Below, piece after piece: positions 25,364-32,821 of a stretch of DNA of 64,000 bases. Source of the DNA: Streptomyces sp. ISL-100 (GTDB lineage: Bacteria; Actinomycetota; Actinomycetes; Streptomycetales; Streptomycetaceae); NCBI RefSeq assembly GCF_018614615.1, contig NZ_JAGGOK010000010.1, positions 62,001 to 126,000 on the forward strand, in the 5' to 3' direction. How positions within the stretch are numbered: position 1 is the first letter of the stretch; each line of letters opens with the position of its first letter. A program made the position numbers and the translations under genes. The notes under the pieces are model-generated. The model saw only the letters and a list, made by a program, of their open reading frames with translations, was not told the DNA's origin and did no database searches.

Positions 25364-27184
25364 GTGAGCGGAACCTCCGAAGGACCCGGTTCAGCACCCG
25401 ATACGATCCGGCCAACCGTCACACAGAGTAACGGCGCCGGTCGCTCGGCGTCCGAGCTGCGCGACTACCGGGCGGCCTGGAACGCGGCACAGCTCGCCAT
25501 GGCTGTCGTGGACCGCGATGGCCTCGTTGTCACCGCCAATCCCGCCCTCGCGGGGCTCCTCGGCACGGAAACCCTCCAGCTGCGTGAACAGTCCGCCGCG
25601 GACCTCCTCGACCTGGCATCCGACGCCCGCAGCTTCCACGCCTACCTCGAAGTCCTCGCCGGCCGACGCGCCCGATTCCGCTGCACGCGCAGGCTCAAAC
25701 ACCCGGACGGCCGCTCGCTGTGGGCCGAGGTCACCATCACGCCCGTACCGGACAACGGCACCGTCCTGCTGTCGGTCGCGGACACCAGCGACCGGCGCGA
25801 GCTCCAGGCCAGGCTGCGCCATCTCCAGATGCACGACCCGGTGACCCGGCTCCCGAACCGCACGCTCTTCTTCGAGCGCCTCACCTCCGCGCTGGAGAAT
25901 TCGGCATACGGCGACGGGGGTGACGGTGGTGACGGGCGCACCGGCCGGATCGGCGTCTGCTATCTCGACCTCGACGGGTTCAAGGCCGTCAACGACACGC
26001 TCGGCCACCGCGTCGGCGACCGGCTGCTGACCGCCGTGGCCTCGCGGCTGGCCAGGTGCGCCGACCAGTACGGCTACGCGCGGGCCGGCAGCCATCTGGT
26101 CGCGCGGCTCGGCGGCGACGAGTTCGCGCTGCTCGTCGAGGACTCCACCGGTACGGAACAGCTCGCCGACCTCGCGCAGGCCGTACTGACCGCCCTTCAG
26201 CAGCCCTTCGACCTCGGAGGGCAGCGGCTGGCGGTGTCCGCCTCCATCGGGGTCGTGGAGCGGCTGGCGGCCGGGACCACCGCGACCTGTCTGATGCAGG
26301 CCGCCGACACGACGCTGTACTGGGCGAAGGCGGACGGCAAGGCGCGCTGGACGCTCTTCGACCCCGAGCGCAACGCGCACCGCATGACCCGCCAGGCCCT
26401 GTCGAGCACGCTTCGCCCGGCCGTCGAGCGCGGCGAGTTCACGCTGGAGTACCAGCCGCTGGTGGACCTGGAGGGCGGCGGCGTACGCGGGGTGGAGGCG
26501 CTGGTCCGCTGGGAACATCCGCAGTTCGGGACGCTGGCGCCGAATCGGTTCATCTCGATTGCCGAGGAGGACGGGTCGATCGTCCAGCTCGGCCGGTGGG
26601 TACTGCGGACCGCGTGCCGGCAGGCCCGGCAGTGGCAGATCGCGCACCCCGGCACCCCGCCGATCTTCGTCAGCGTCAATGTCGCCGTACGCCAGGTGTG
26701 GGATTCGGATCTGGTGGCCGATGTCGCCGAGATCCTCGCCGAGACGGGGCTCGCGCCGCATCTGCTGCAACTGGAGCTGACCGAGTCCGCGGTCATGGGC
26801 TCGGCCGGACGGCCGCTGCAGGCCTTGCAGGCGCTGAGCGACATGGGCGTACACATCGCGATCGACGACTTCGGGACCGGCTACTCGAATCTCGCGTATC
26901 TGAGCCGGCTGCCTGTCTCGGTGCTCAAGCTGGACGGGTCTTTCGTGCGCGGCTTCCAGGACGAGGCCCACGCCAACCCGGCTGACGAAACGATTGTCGA
27001 GGCGCTGGTGCAGCTCGCGCACCGGCTGGGGCTGACGGTCACGGCGGAGTGCGTGGAGACGTCCGGGCAGGCGGCGCGGCTGCGGCGGATCGGGTGCGAC
27101 ACGGGGCAGGGGTGGCTGTACTCGCGCGCGGTGACGCCGGAGCGTATCGCCGCGATGATCGCCGTCATTCCGCAGCGGGTCTGA
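25364..27184 (+). CDS. PAS-GGDEF-EAL cyclic-di-GMP protein
   Basis: About 606 residues from GTG 25364 (GGGAG eight bases upstream; GTG 25337 is an alternative). Order: N-terminal tail, PAS domain (about 45-160; AWNAAQLAMAVVDRDGLVVT), GGDEF domain (about 170-335) and EAL domain (about 345-600). GGDEF is intact (LVARLGGDEFALLVED; LDGFKAVNDTLGH), as are the EAL metal and catalytic motifs: GVEALVRWEHP, LQLELTES, IAIDDFGTGYSNL, LKLDGSFV and TAECVET. No RxxD inhibitory site precedes GGDEF. No membrane spans are seen. Such dual proteins make or break c-di-GMP, which sets the time of Streptomyces sporulation. Confidence 0.9.
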   Translation: MSGTSEGPGSAPDTIRPTVTQSNGAGRSASELRDYRAAWNAAQLAMAVVDRDGLVVTANPALAGLLGTETLQLREQSAADLLDLASDARSFHAYLEVLAGRRARFRCTRRLKHPDGRSLWAEVTITPVPDNGTVLLSVADTSDRRELQARLRHLQMHDPVTRLPNRTLFFERLTSALENSAYGDGGDGGDGRTGRIGVCYLDLDGFKAVNDTLGHRVGDRLLTAVASRLARCADQYGYARAGSHLVARLGGDEFALLVEDSTGTEQLADLAQAVLTALQQPFDLGGQRLAVSASIGVVERLAAGTTATCLMQAADTTLYWAKADGKARWTLFDPERNAHRMTRQALSSTLRPAVERGEFTLEYQPLVDLEGGGVRGVEALVRWEHPQFGTLAPNRFISIAEEDGSIVQLGRWVLRTACRQARQWQIAHPGTPPIFVSVNVAVRQVWDSDLVADVAEILAETGLAPHLLQLELTESAVMGSAGRPLQALQALSDMGVHIAIDDFGTGYSNLAYLSRLPVSVLKLDGSFVRGFQDEAHANPADETIVEALVQLAHRLGLTVTAECVETSGQAARLRRIGCDTGQGWLYSRAVTPERIAAMIAVIPQRV

Positions 27185-27208
27185 CGGCGACCGCCGCGAG
27201 GTTACGCG

Positions 27209-28270
27209 TTACGTCCGGGGCAGGCCGTACGCGTCCGCGATGAGCTCGTACGAGCGCAGGCGGGCGTCGCCGCCGTGGGCGTTGGCCGTGATCATCAGCT
27301 CGTCCGCGCCGGTGCGCTTGGCCAGGTCGTCGAGGCCGGTGCGGACCTCGTCGGGGGTGCCGTGGATGACGTTGCCCAGCCAGCTGTCGACGAACTCGCG
27401 CTCCATGGAGCTGAAGTTGTACGCCGCAGCCTCGTCGGGTGTCGGGATCAGTCCGGGGCGGCCGGTGCGCAGGCGGACCATCGACAAGGCGCCGGTGAGG
27501 ACCTGGCGGCGGGCCTCCTTCTCGTCGTCCGAGGCGAGCGCCGAAACGCCGATGAGGGCGTACGGGGCGTCGAGGACGGCCGAGGGGCGGAACGACTCGC
27601 GGTAGAGGTCGAGCGCCGGGATGGTGTTCTGCGCCGAGAAGTGGTGGGCGAAGGCGAAGGGCAGGCCGAGGGTGGCTGCGAGGCGGGCACTGAAGCCGGA
27701 GGATCCGAGCAGCCAGATCGGGGGGCGGGCGGCGGGGCCCTGGACCGGGCCGGGGACCGCGTGGATGCGGGCGTAGGGGTGGCCGTCGGGGAAGTCGTCG
27801 TCGAGGAAGCGGGTCAGCTCGGCGAGCTGCTGCGGGAAGTCGTCGGCGCCTTCGCGGAGGCTTTCGGTGCGGCGGAGGGCGGCTGCGGTGGCGCCGTCGG
27901 TGCCGGGGGCTCGGCCGAGGCCCAGGTCGACGCGGCCGGGTGCGAATGCTTCGAGCGTGCCGAACTGTTCGGCGATGACCAGCGGTGCGTGGTTGGGCAG
28001 CATGACGCCGCCGGAGCCGAGGCGGATGCGGTCGGTGTGGGCGGCGATGTGGGCCAGGATCACTGCCGGGGAGGAGCTGGCGACGCCGGGCATGGAGTGG
28101 TGCTCGGCGACCCAGTAGCGGTGGAAGCCGCGGGTCTCGGCCTGGCGGGCGATGGCGACGCTGGTGCGCAGGGCGTCGGTGGCGGTGGTGCCGCGGCCGA
28201 CTGTGGCCAGGTCGAGTACGGAAAGGGGTACTGGCGCGCTTCCGCTCGCCGTGCCTCGGATCGCGTCCAC
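27209..28270 (-). CDS. LLM-class flavin-dependent oxidoreductase
   Basis: 353 residues from GTG 28270 with AGGAGG eight bases upstream. Bacterial-luciferase-like fold: VLDLATVGRGTTATDAL, YWVAEHHSMPGVASSSPAV, RIRLGSGGVMLPNHAPLVIA and RVDLGLGRAPGTDGATAAAL are typical of the MsnO8/YhbW-like group. It uses FMNH2 or F420; the substrate is unknown. It is convergent with the GGDEF-EAL gene and apparently monocistronic. Confidence 0.9.
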   Translation of the reverse strand: MDAIRGTASGSAPVPLSVLDLATVGRGTTATDALRTSVAIARQAETRGFHRYWVAEHHSMPGVASSSPAVILAHIAAHTDRIRLGSGGVMLPNHAPLVIAEQFGTLEAFAPGRVDLGLGRAPGTDGATAAALRRTESLREGADDFPQQLAELTRFLDDDFPDGHPYARIHAVPGPVQGPAARPPIWLLGSSGFSARLAATLGLPFAFAHHFSAQNTIPALDLYRESFRPSAVLDAPYALIGVSALASDDEKEARRQVLTGALSMVRLRTGRPGLIPTPDEAAAYNFSSMEREFVDSWLGNVIHGTPDEVRTGLDDLAKRTGADELMITANAHGGDARLRSYELIADAYGLPRT

Positions 28271-28423
28271 CGGTGTTTCCTCCTGGGGTGTGGTGTGGTG
28301 CGGGTGCGGTGCGGTGCGTGCACCGAGTGCGCCAACAGGAGGGGGGCTCCGGTTATTCCCCCGGGGTGGGGCGCCGGTACGCTTGCGGCGGGCCTTTCCC
28401 CACCCCGCCCCTTCCCGAACTGG

Positions 28424-28493
28424 GGCAAGCCCCAGCCCCCAGACCACACAGACGCCCTGCGGGCGTGTCCTCAAGCGCCGGACGGGCTGGATT
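28424..28493 (-). repeat. Degenerate extragenic repeat (copy 3)
   Basis: CAAGCCCCAGCCCCCAGACC, then CGCCCTGCGGGCGTGTCCTC and AAGCGCCGGACGGGCTGGAT. It shares the hairpin and the CTCAAGCGCCGG core with the other copies but is more divergent, and has an extra GCCCTGCGGGC stem also seen near 48089-48133. Confidence 0.6.
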
Positions 28494-28607
28494 TTGCTGA
28501 GCTGGAGTCCCAGGGCGCGGCAATTTCACGGAGCACGGCAATTGCGCGGAGCGCGGCGACCTCGAGCTGGGGCGAAGCCCTCAGCTCGGATGAGCCCCTG
28601 GGCAACT

Positions 28608-28720
28608 CCAGCCCCTCCGGCGTTTGAGGAGCAGGGTCTGGGGCGGAGCCCCAGCAACGTACCCCGGCGACACCTCAGCCCCTCCGGCGTTTGAGGACCG
28701 GGGCCTGGGGCAGCGCCCCA
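28608..28720 (+). repeat. Two tandem extragenic repeats (copies 4 and 5)
   Basis: 28608-28654 and 28676-28720 are direct copies of the 19245 element (CAGCCCCTCCGGCGTTTGAG core), separated by 21 bp. The distal copy is followed by the stop of the minus-strand racemase gene. Confidence 0.85.
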
Positions 28721-28738
28721 CAGGCCCGCCGCAGGCGG

Positions 28739-29461
28739 CTACTCGCGGGTTGCGAACAGCGTGCCCAGCCGCTTGGAGCGGACCCGGCGGCCCGCCAGCC
28801 GCAAGCCCTCCCACACCGTGACCTGGTTCGCCGTGAGGACCGGCTTGCCCAGCGTCTCCTCCAGCTCCGGGATGTACGCCGCCGTATGCAGCGCCGTATC
28901 CGGCAGCAGCACCGCCTCCGCGTCCGGATGGTCACCCGCGCGGGCCAGCTCCAGGACCTCCTCCCGGCCCCAGGTGCCCACCTCCGCGGCCGTGATGATG
29001 CCGCTGCCGCGCTCCGCGACCACCTCGATGTCCGCCGCCTTGAGAAAGTCGGTGAAGTACGCCGCCACGTCGTCGGGGTACGTCGCCGCGACCGCGACCC
29101 GGGCCGCGCCCACCTCCCGTACCGCGTGGGCGAACGCGAACGACGTACTGGACGCGGGCAGGCCGGCCGCGCGCGCCAGGGACCGGACCTGTTCGTGCGC
29201 GCCGTCCCAGCCGAAGACGAAGCTGCCGCTCGTGCAGGCCCACACCACCGCCTCCGCGCCCGCCAGCCGCAGTTCCTCCACCTTGGCCGCAAGACGCGCC
29301 GGCGAGCCCATCTCCAGCAGGGCGTCGACGCGGTGCGCGTCCTCGCCGATGTCGGTGTGGACGACGTACAGCCGCACATCGCTGTCCAGCAGCAGCATCT
29401 CGATCCGCGGGTAATCGTCCTCCGCGGAGTGACCTGGGTAGAGAAACCCGACCGCTGTCAT
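28739..29461 (-). CDS. Asp/Glu racemase-superfamily protein (EutA/maleate isomerase-like), copy 1
   Basis: 240 residues from ATG 29461 (AGGAAGG six bases upstream). The two catalytic cysteine regions of the superfamily can be examined. The first is intact (VVWACTSGSFVFGW). In the second, the position equivalent to the CTN motif reads AVLLPDTALHTA, so the second Cys is missing; this is usual in some EutA-like members. Maleate isomerase and EutA relatives sit in ectoine and amide catabolic loci. It overlaps the next gene upstream by 4 bp. Confidence 0.8.
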   Translation of the reverse strand: MTAVGFLYPGHSAEDDYPRIEMLLLDSDVRLYVVHTDIGEDAHRVDALLEMGSPARLAAKVEELRLAGAEAVVWACTSGSFVFGWDGAHEQVRSLARAAGLPASSTSFAFAHAVREVGAARVAVAATYPDDVAAYFTDFLKAADIEVVAERGSGIITAAEVGTWGREEVLELARAGDHPDAEAVLLPDTALHTAAYIPELEETLGKPVLTANQVTVWEGLRLAGRRVRSKRLGTLFATRE

Positions 29462-30273
29462 GACCATCCTTCCTGTTGCTGGGGCCGCTGGGGCTCCTGG
29501 GGCTGCTCCAGCGGCTGCGCCTGCGACCGCGTCCGCGCCGCCTCGTCGATCAGCAGCTGCTGGTACGGCCCCACGGCGCACGCCCCGATCCGCCGCAGCG
29601 CGGACCACATCGTGACCTGGTTCGCGGAGAGCACCGGCATCCGCAGCTCCGCCTCCAGCTGCGGAATCACGTCGTACGTCGGAAGATTCGTACAGCTGAT
29701 GAAGAGGCAGTCGGCCGCCCCCACCACCGCCTGTCGGGCCATGTCGACCACATCCCGGTAGGGGACTTTCCAGATGTGACTGGTCAGTCCGAGGAAAGCG
29801 CGTCCCGTGACCGCTATCCCCGCCTGCGCGAGATATTCCTCCAAAGAGCGCGTCACTGATTCGGTGTACGGGGTGACGAGCGCGATCCGCCGCGCGCCCA
29901 TCTCGCCGAGCGCGTCGAGCAGCGCGCCCGACGTGGTGACCGCGGGCAGCTCGCCGGCCTGGGCCATCGCCGCGCACATGGCCCGTTCGCCGGCCACTCC
30001 GCCGACGAAGCTCCCCGACGTACAGGCGTACGCGACGACTTCGGGCGCCACCGCGGTCAGCGCCCGCACCGCCTCGCGCAGCGTCTGGTGTTCGCTGACC
30101 AGGCGGGCCAGATCGAGGCTGACCTCGACGGGAACGAAGGGGGTCCGGGTGAGATGCAGCGAGATTTCGTCGGGGACCCAGCGCCACAGCTCCCGGTCCA
30201 GCGCGAAGTCGAAGGGGGCCACGACGCCTACGCCGCGTTGTGGCCTTGGTCCGCCGAGGAAGGAGATGTCCAA
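29458..30273 (-). CDS. Asp/Glu racemase-superfamily protein (maleate isomerase/EutA-like), copy 2
   Basis: About 271 residues. Best start is TTG 30273 (LDISFLGGPRPQRGVGVV) with a GGGGG stretch upstream; no ATG/GTG with a good ribosome site lies before the transposon end 34 bp away. Both catalytic cysteines are present: VVAYACTSGSFVGG and DCLFISCTNLPTYDV, as in maleate cis-trans isomerase. The C-terminal 30 residues are a Gln/Pro/Arg tail. It is coupled to copy 1, which lacks the second Cys, so the pair may be a catalytic/non-catalytic heteromer. The weak start may reflect promoter or leader loss when the element at 30307 inserted. Confidence 0.8.
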   Translation of the reverse strand: MDISFLGGPRPQRGVGVVAPFDFALDRELWRWVPDEISLHLTRTPFVPVEVSLDLARLVSEHQTLREAVRALTAVAPEVVAYACTSGSFVGGVAGERAMCAAMAQAGELPAVTTSGALLDALGEMGARRIALVTPYTESVTRSLEEYLAQAGIAVTGRAFLGLTSHIWKVPYRDVVDMARQAVVGAADCLFISCTNLPTYDVIPQLEAELRMPVLSANQVTMWSALRRIGACAVGPYQQLLIDEAARTRSQAQPLEQPQEPQRPQQQEGWS

Positions 30274-30306
30274 TGCGGCCCCCAGGGGGTGCGTGTGTTG
30301 ACGACC

Positions 30307-30480
30307 TTGAAGTGCTCTCCGGGCCGAAGCCGGGAGATTCCTGCCTACCTTGCGGTGGCGGGCTTGACGCGACGTGCGCGCCTGGCGACTGCCCTCCCGG
30401 CAGCCGGGACGAGCGCGAGGCCCGCCCGGTACAGGTGCAAGATGTTCCGGCCTGCGTTGTGGTCGGCATTGCCCACCCAG
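30307..30480 (-). ncRNA. Predicted omega RNA (reRNA) of TnpB
   Basis: TnpB nucleases use an RNA from the 3' end of tnpB through the right end, with the guide read from the flank. Here the transcript would cover the tnpB end, the right-end hairpin and TTCAA. The guide would begin at 30306 running down (GGTCGTCAACACACGCACCC). The 5' limit is approximate. Confidence 0.5.
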
Positions 30481-31649
30481 CCGCAGTCGGGGTTCTTGCA
30501 CACGAACACGGCCTGGGACTCCCGGCTGCCCGGTGTGGTCAAGCCACACTCGGAGCAGCGTCGGGATGTGCCCGGGGTGGGGACCTTGTGCAGAGTGCCG
30601 CCCTCGCGGGCGCTCTTGTACGTCAGCATCGTCACGGCCCGGCCCCACGCTTCTTGGCTGATGGAGCGGTTCAGGCCGGATTTCTGGGCGACGTTCTTCC
30701 CCGGCTGCTCATGGGTTCCCTTGCCGGATTTGACCATGTTCGTGATGCTGAGTGCTTCCACCACGACCGTGCCATATGTCTTGGCGATGTGGGTGGTGGT
30801 CTTGTGCTGCCAGTCGACGGCCCTGCGCTTGGCTTTCGCGCAGAGCCGACCAATCTGGTCATAGGTACGGTGCAGCCGCCTGGAGGTGGACCTGGCGGCC
30901 TTGCGGTGTGTCTTGCGCCGCGCGGCGCGTTGCTCCAGGCGCAGGAGTTTGGCCTGCTCGGACTGGGTGAGCCACGGGTCGTGGTCGTAGGTGGTGCCGT
31001 CTGAGAGGGCGAGGGGCACGGTGACGCCGACGTCGATGCCGACTTCTGGGCCGGTGTGGTTGTCCGGCCGGGGTTCCACCGTCTGAAGGCGGAAGGCGAT
31101 GTGCCAGCCGAGCGCGTCTTTGACCAGGCGGGCCCCGGTGATCCGGTTGTCCGCGTTGGCCCGCTTGCCGACGGGTAGGTCCTTGGTCCAGCGGAACCGG
31201 ACCCTTCCGACCTTGGGAATGTTCACCTGGCCCCAGCGGCGGTGCACACGGCTGATGTTCAGATCCCGGCCCTGCGGAATGTCCACGGACATCACCGACC
31301 GAAAACGCCCCTTGAAGTTGGGGGCCTCCGCACGCCCGTCCCAGCAATTCTTCCACGCCTGGAAGTACGTCTTCAAGACCGCCTGCGCGGCCTGCGCCGG
31401 GAGCACGGCGAGGAAATCGATGTCACCCCGGGCCTGGCGGATCGCGGCATCCGCGTTGGCCAGGGTCCGCTTGCCCTTCGGCATCATCTGCCACCACGCG
31501 TGCAGCAGATTCCACATCGTGCGCGCCGCATGAGCCTGCTCATCCGCCCTGGCCACAAGCACCGGAGACAACGCCAGACGGGCACGATGCCCGAACTGCC
31601 GCTTCCCATACACACGTTCCGTGCTCACACGATCACCGTATCGCCTCAT
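30345..31649 (-). CDS. tnpB: TnpB-family RNA-guided nuclease (IS605/IS1341 OrfB)
   Basis: 434 residues from ATG 31649 (GTG 31628 is an alternative; neither ribosome site is strong). The RuvC triad is complete: Asp in VGIDVGVTVPLALSDG, Glu in TVVVEALSITNM and Asp in GNADHNAGRNILH. Between them is the zinc ribbon CSECG ... CKNPDCG. The N-terminal OrfB helix-turn-helix domain and the QARGDIDFLAVLPAQAAQAVL segment are present. It looks full length and potentially active as an RNA-guided DNA endonuclease. The basic C-terminal tail (ARRARRVKPATAR) is typical. Confidence 0.9.
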   Translation of the reverse strand: MRRYGDRVSTERVYGKRQFGHRARLALSPVLVARADEQAHAARTMWNLLHAWWQMMPKGKRTLANADAAIRQARGDIDFLAVLPAQAAQAVLKTYFQAWKNCWDGRAEAPNFKGRFRSVMSVDIPQGRDLNISRVHRRWGQVNIPKVGRVRFRWTKDLPVGKRANADNRITGARLVKDALGWHIAFRLQTVEPRPDNHTGPEVGIDVGVTVPLALSDGTTYDHDPWLTQSEQAKLLRLEQRAARRKTHRKAARSTSRRLHRTYDQIGRLCAKAKRRAVDWQHKTTTHIAKTYGTVVVEALSITNMVKSGKGTHEQPGKNVAQKSGLNRSISQEAWGRAVTMLTYKSAREGGTLHKVPTPGTSRRCSECGLTTPGSRESQAVFVCKNPDCGWVGNADHNAGRNILHLYRAGLALVPAAGRAVARRARRVKPATAR

Positions 31650-31870
31650 ACAGGCCACCACATGCTCGAATCCGAACCCCGCCCTACACAGCGGTCACTC
31701 CATGCGCAACACCCACAAAGAACACCTCCTGTCGCCATCTCGGGCAGGAGTAAGGATGCGTTTTCCCTCCCCCGTAAACACAGGGGTGCCCAGCGCAGGA
31801 TCAGAGGTAAATTCGGGTGCGAGCGTGGTCGATCCGCATATCTCAGACGTGTCGAAGGGGTTTTACCTCC

Positions 31871-32821
31871 ATGTCCGAAGAGACCCTTCTTGTGCTCGAC
31901 GCCGATCCGCCGCCCCGCCTGGGCCGGCTGACCGGACGCGCCCGCATTCTGCACGGTGACGAGTCCACGCTCGCCCGTCAACTGCCGCTCGCCGATGTGC
32001 TTCTGGTCTGGGACTTCACCTCCGATGCGGTACGCCGCGCCTGGCCGGGCGACGGGCCTCGGCCGCGCTGGGTGCACACCGCCAGCGCCGGGGTCGACCA
32101 TCTGCTCTGTCCCGAGCTGGTGGCGTCCGACACGGTGGTGACCAACGCCCGCGGAATCTTCGATCTGCCGATCGCCGAGTACGTATCCGGCCTGGTCATC
32201 GCCATGGCGAAGGACCTGCCCGGCACGCTGGAGCTCCAGCGGCAGCGGCGCTGGCGCCACCGGGAGACCCTGCGCGTGGCGGGGAGCAGAGCGGTGATCG
32301 TCGGTTCCGGGCCCATCGGGCGGGAAATCGCGCGCCTCCTCCAGGCTATCGGGGTTGTCACCGCTCTGGTCGGTCGGACCGCGCGCCCCGGCGTGCACGG
32401 CGCGCAGGAGCTGACCCCATTGCTCTCACGCGCCGACTGGGTGGTGTGCGCGGCGCCGCTAACCGACGCGACGCGCGGGATGTTCGACGCGGCGGCATTC
32501 GGCGTAATGCCACCGTCGGCCCGCTTCATCAATGTGGGGCGCGGCCCGCTCGTCGTCGAGGACGATCTCGTCGCGGCCCTCCAGAAGCGGTGGATCGCGG
32601 GCGCGGCGCTCGACGTGTTCGGCGCGGAACCGCTGCCGCCGGGGAGCCCTTTGTGGGACGTCCCGGGCCTGACCGTGTCCCCGCACATGAGCGGCGACAC
32701 GGTCGGCTGGCGCGACGAGCTTGGCGCGCAATTCGTTGAATTGTATGAACTTTGGGCCGCCGGAAGCCCTCTGCCGAACGTGGTGGACAAGAAACGTGGG
32801 TACGTCCCCATGCATGACTGA
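31871..32821 (+). CDS. D-isomer-specific 2-hydroxyacid dehydrogenase
   Basis: 316 residues from ATG 31871. NAD-binding loop AVIVGSGPIGREIARLL (about residue 140); the catalytic Arg is in the FINVGRGPLVVEDDL region, Glu in DVFGAEPLPPGSPLWD and His in LTVSPHMSGDT. Oxidises or reduces a D-2-hydroxy/keto acid pair with NAD(P). It overlaps the amidase start by 8 bp, so they form an operon. The ribosome site is weak and the upstream promoter region now contains the tnpB element end. Confidence 0.9.
   Translation: MSEETLLVLDADPPPRLGRLTGRARILHGDESTLARQLPLADVLLVWDFTSDAVRRAWPGDGPRPRWVHTASAGVDHLLCPELVASDTVVTNARGIFDLPIAEYVSGLVIAMAKDLPGTLELQRQRRWRHRETLRVAGSRAVIVGSGPIGREIARLLQAIGVVTALVGRTARPGVHGAQELTPLLSRADWVVCAAPLTDATRGMFDAAAFGVMPPSARFINVGRGPLVVEDDLVAALQKRWIAGAALDVFGAEPLPPGSPLWDVPGLTVSPHMSGDTVGWRDELGAQFVELYELWAAGSPLPNVVDKKRGYVPMHD

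Larger units (their letters stand above)
28271..28738. other. Gene-free 468-bp gap filled by extragenic repeats
   Basis: Between the LLM oxidoreductase start and the end of the Asp/Glu racemase gene. It holds the LLM ribosome site/promoter side and at least three copies or relics of the extragenic repeat family (separate entries). No credible coding frame is seen. Confidence 0.7.
30307..31753 (-). mobile_element. IS605/IS1341-type element with tnpB only
   Basis: On the minus strand the right end has the subterminal hairpin TCTCCCGG-cttcgg-CCCGGAGA (one mismatch) and ends in CACTTCAA at 30307; TCAA is the IS608-type right cleavage sequence. The left end is less sure: minus-strand TTAC at 31750-31753 directly precedes a hairpin (31726-31750, CTCCTGTC/GGCAGGAG), and another TTAC is at 31808-31811. 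No tnpA is present, so movement would need a transposase in trans. It separates the divergent racemase and dehydrogenase genes. Confidence 0.75.

Noticed and set aside
31726..31785. Second small hairpin (CCCC-gtaaacaca-GGGG) as the left transposon end
   Set aside because: Four-bp stem only; the 31726-31750 hairpin next to TTAC fits better, but the left end stays uncertain.
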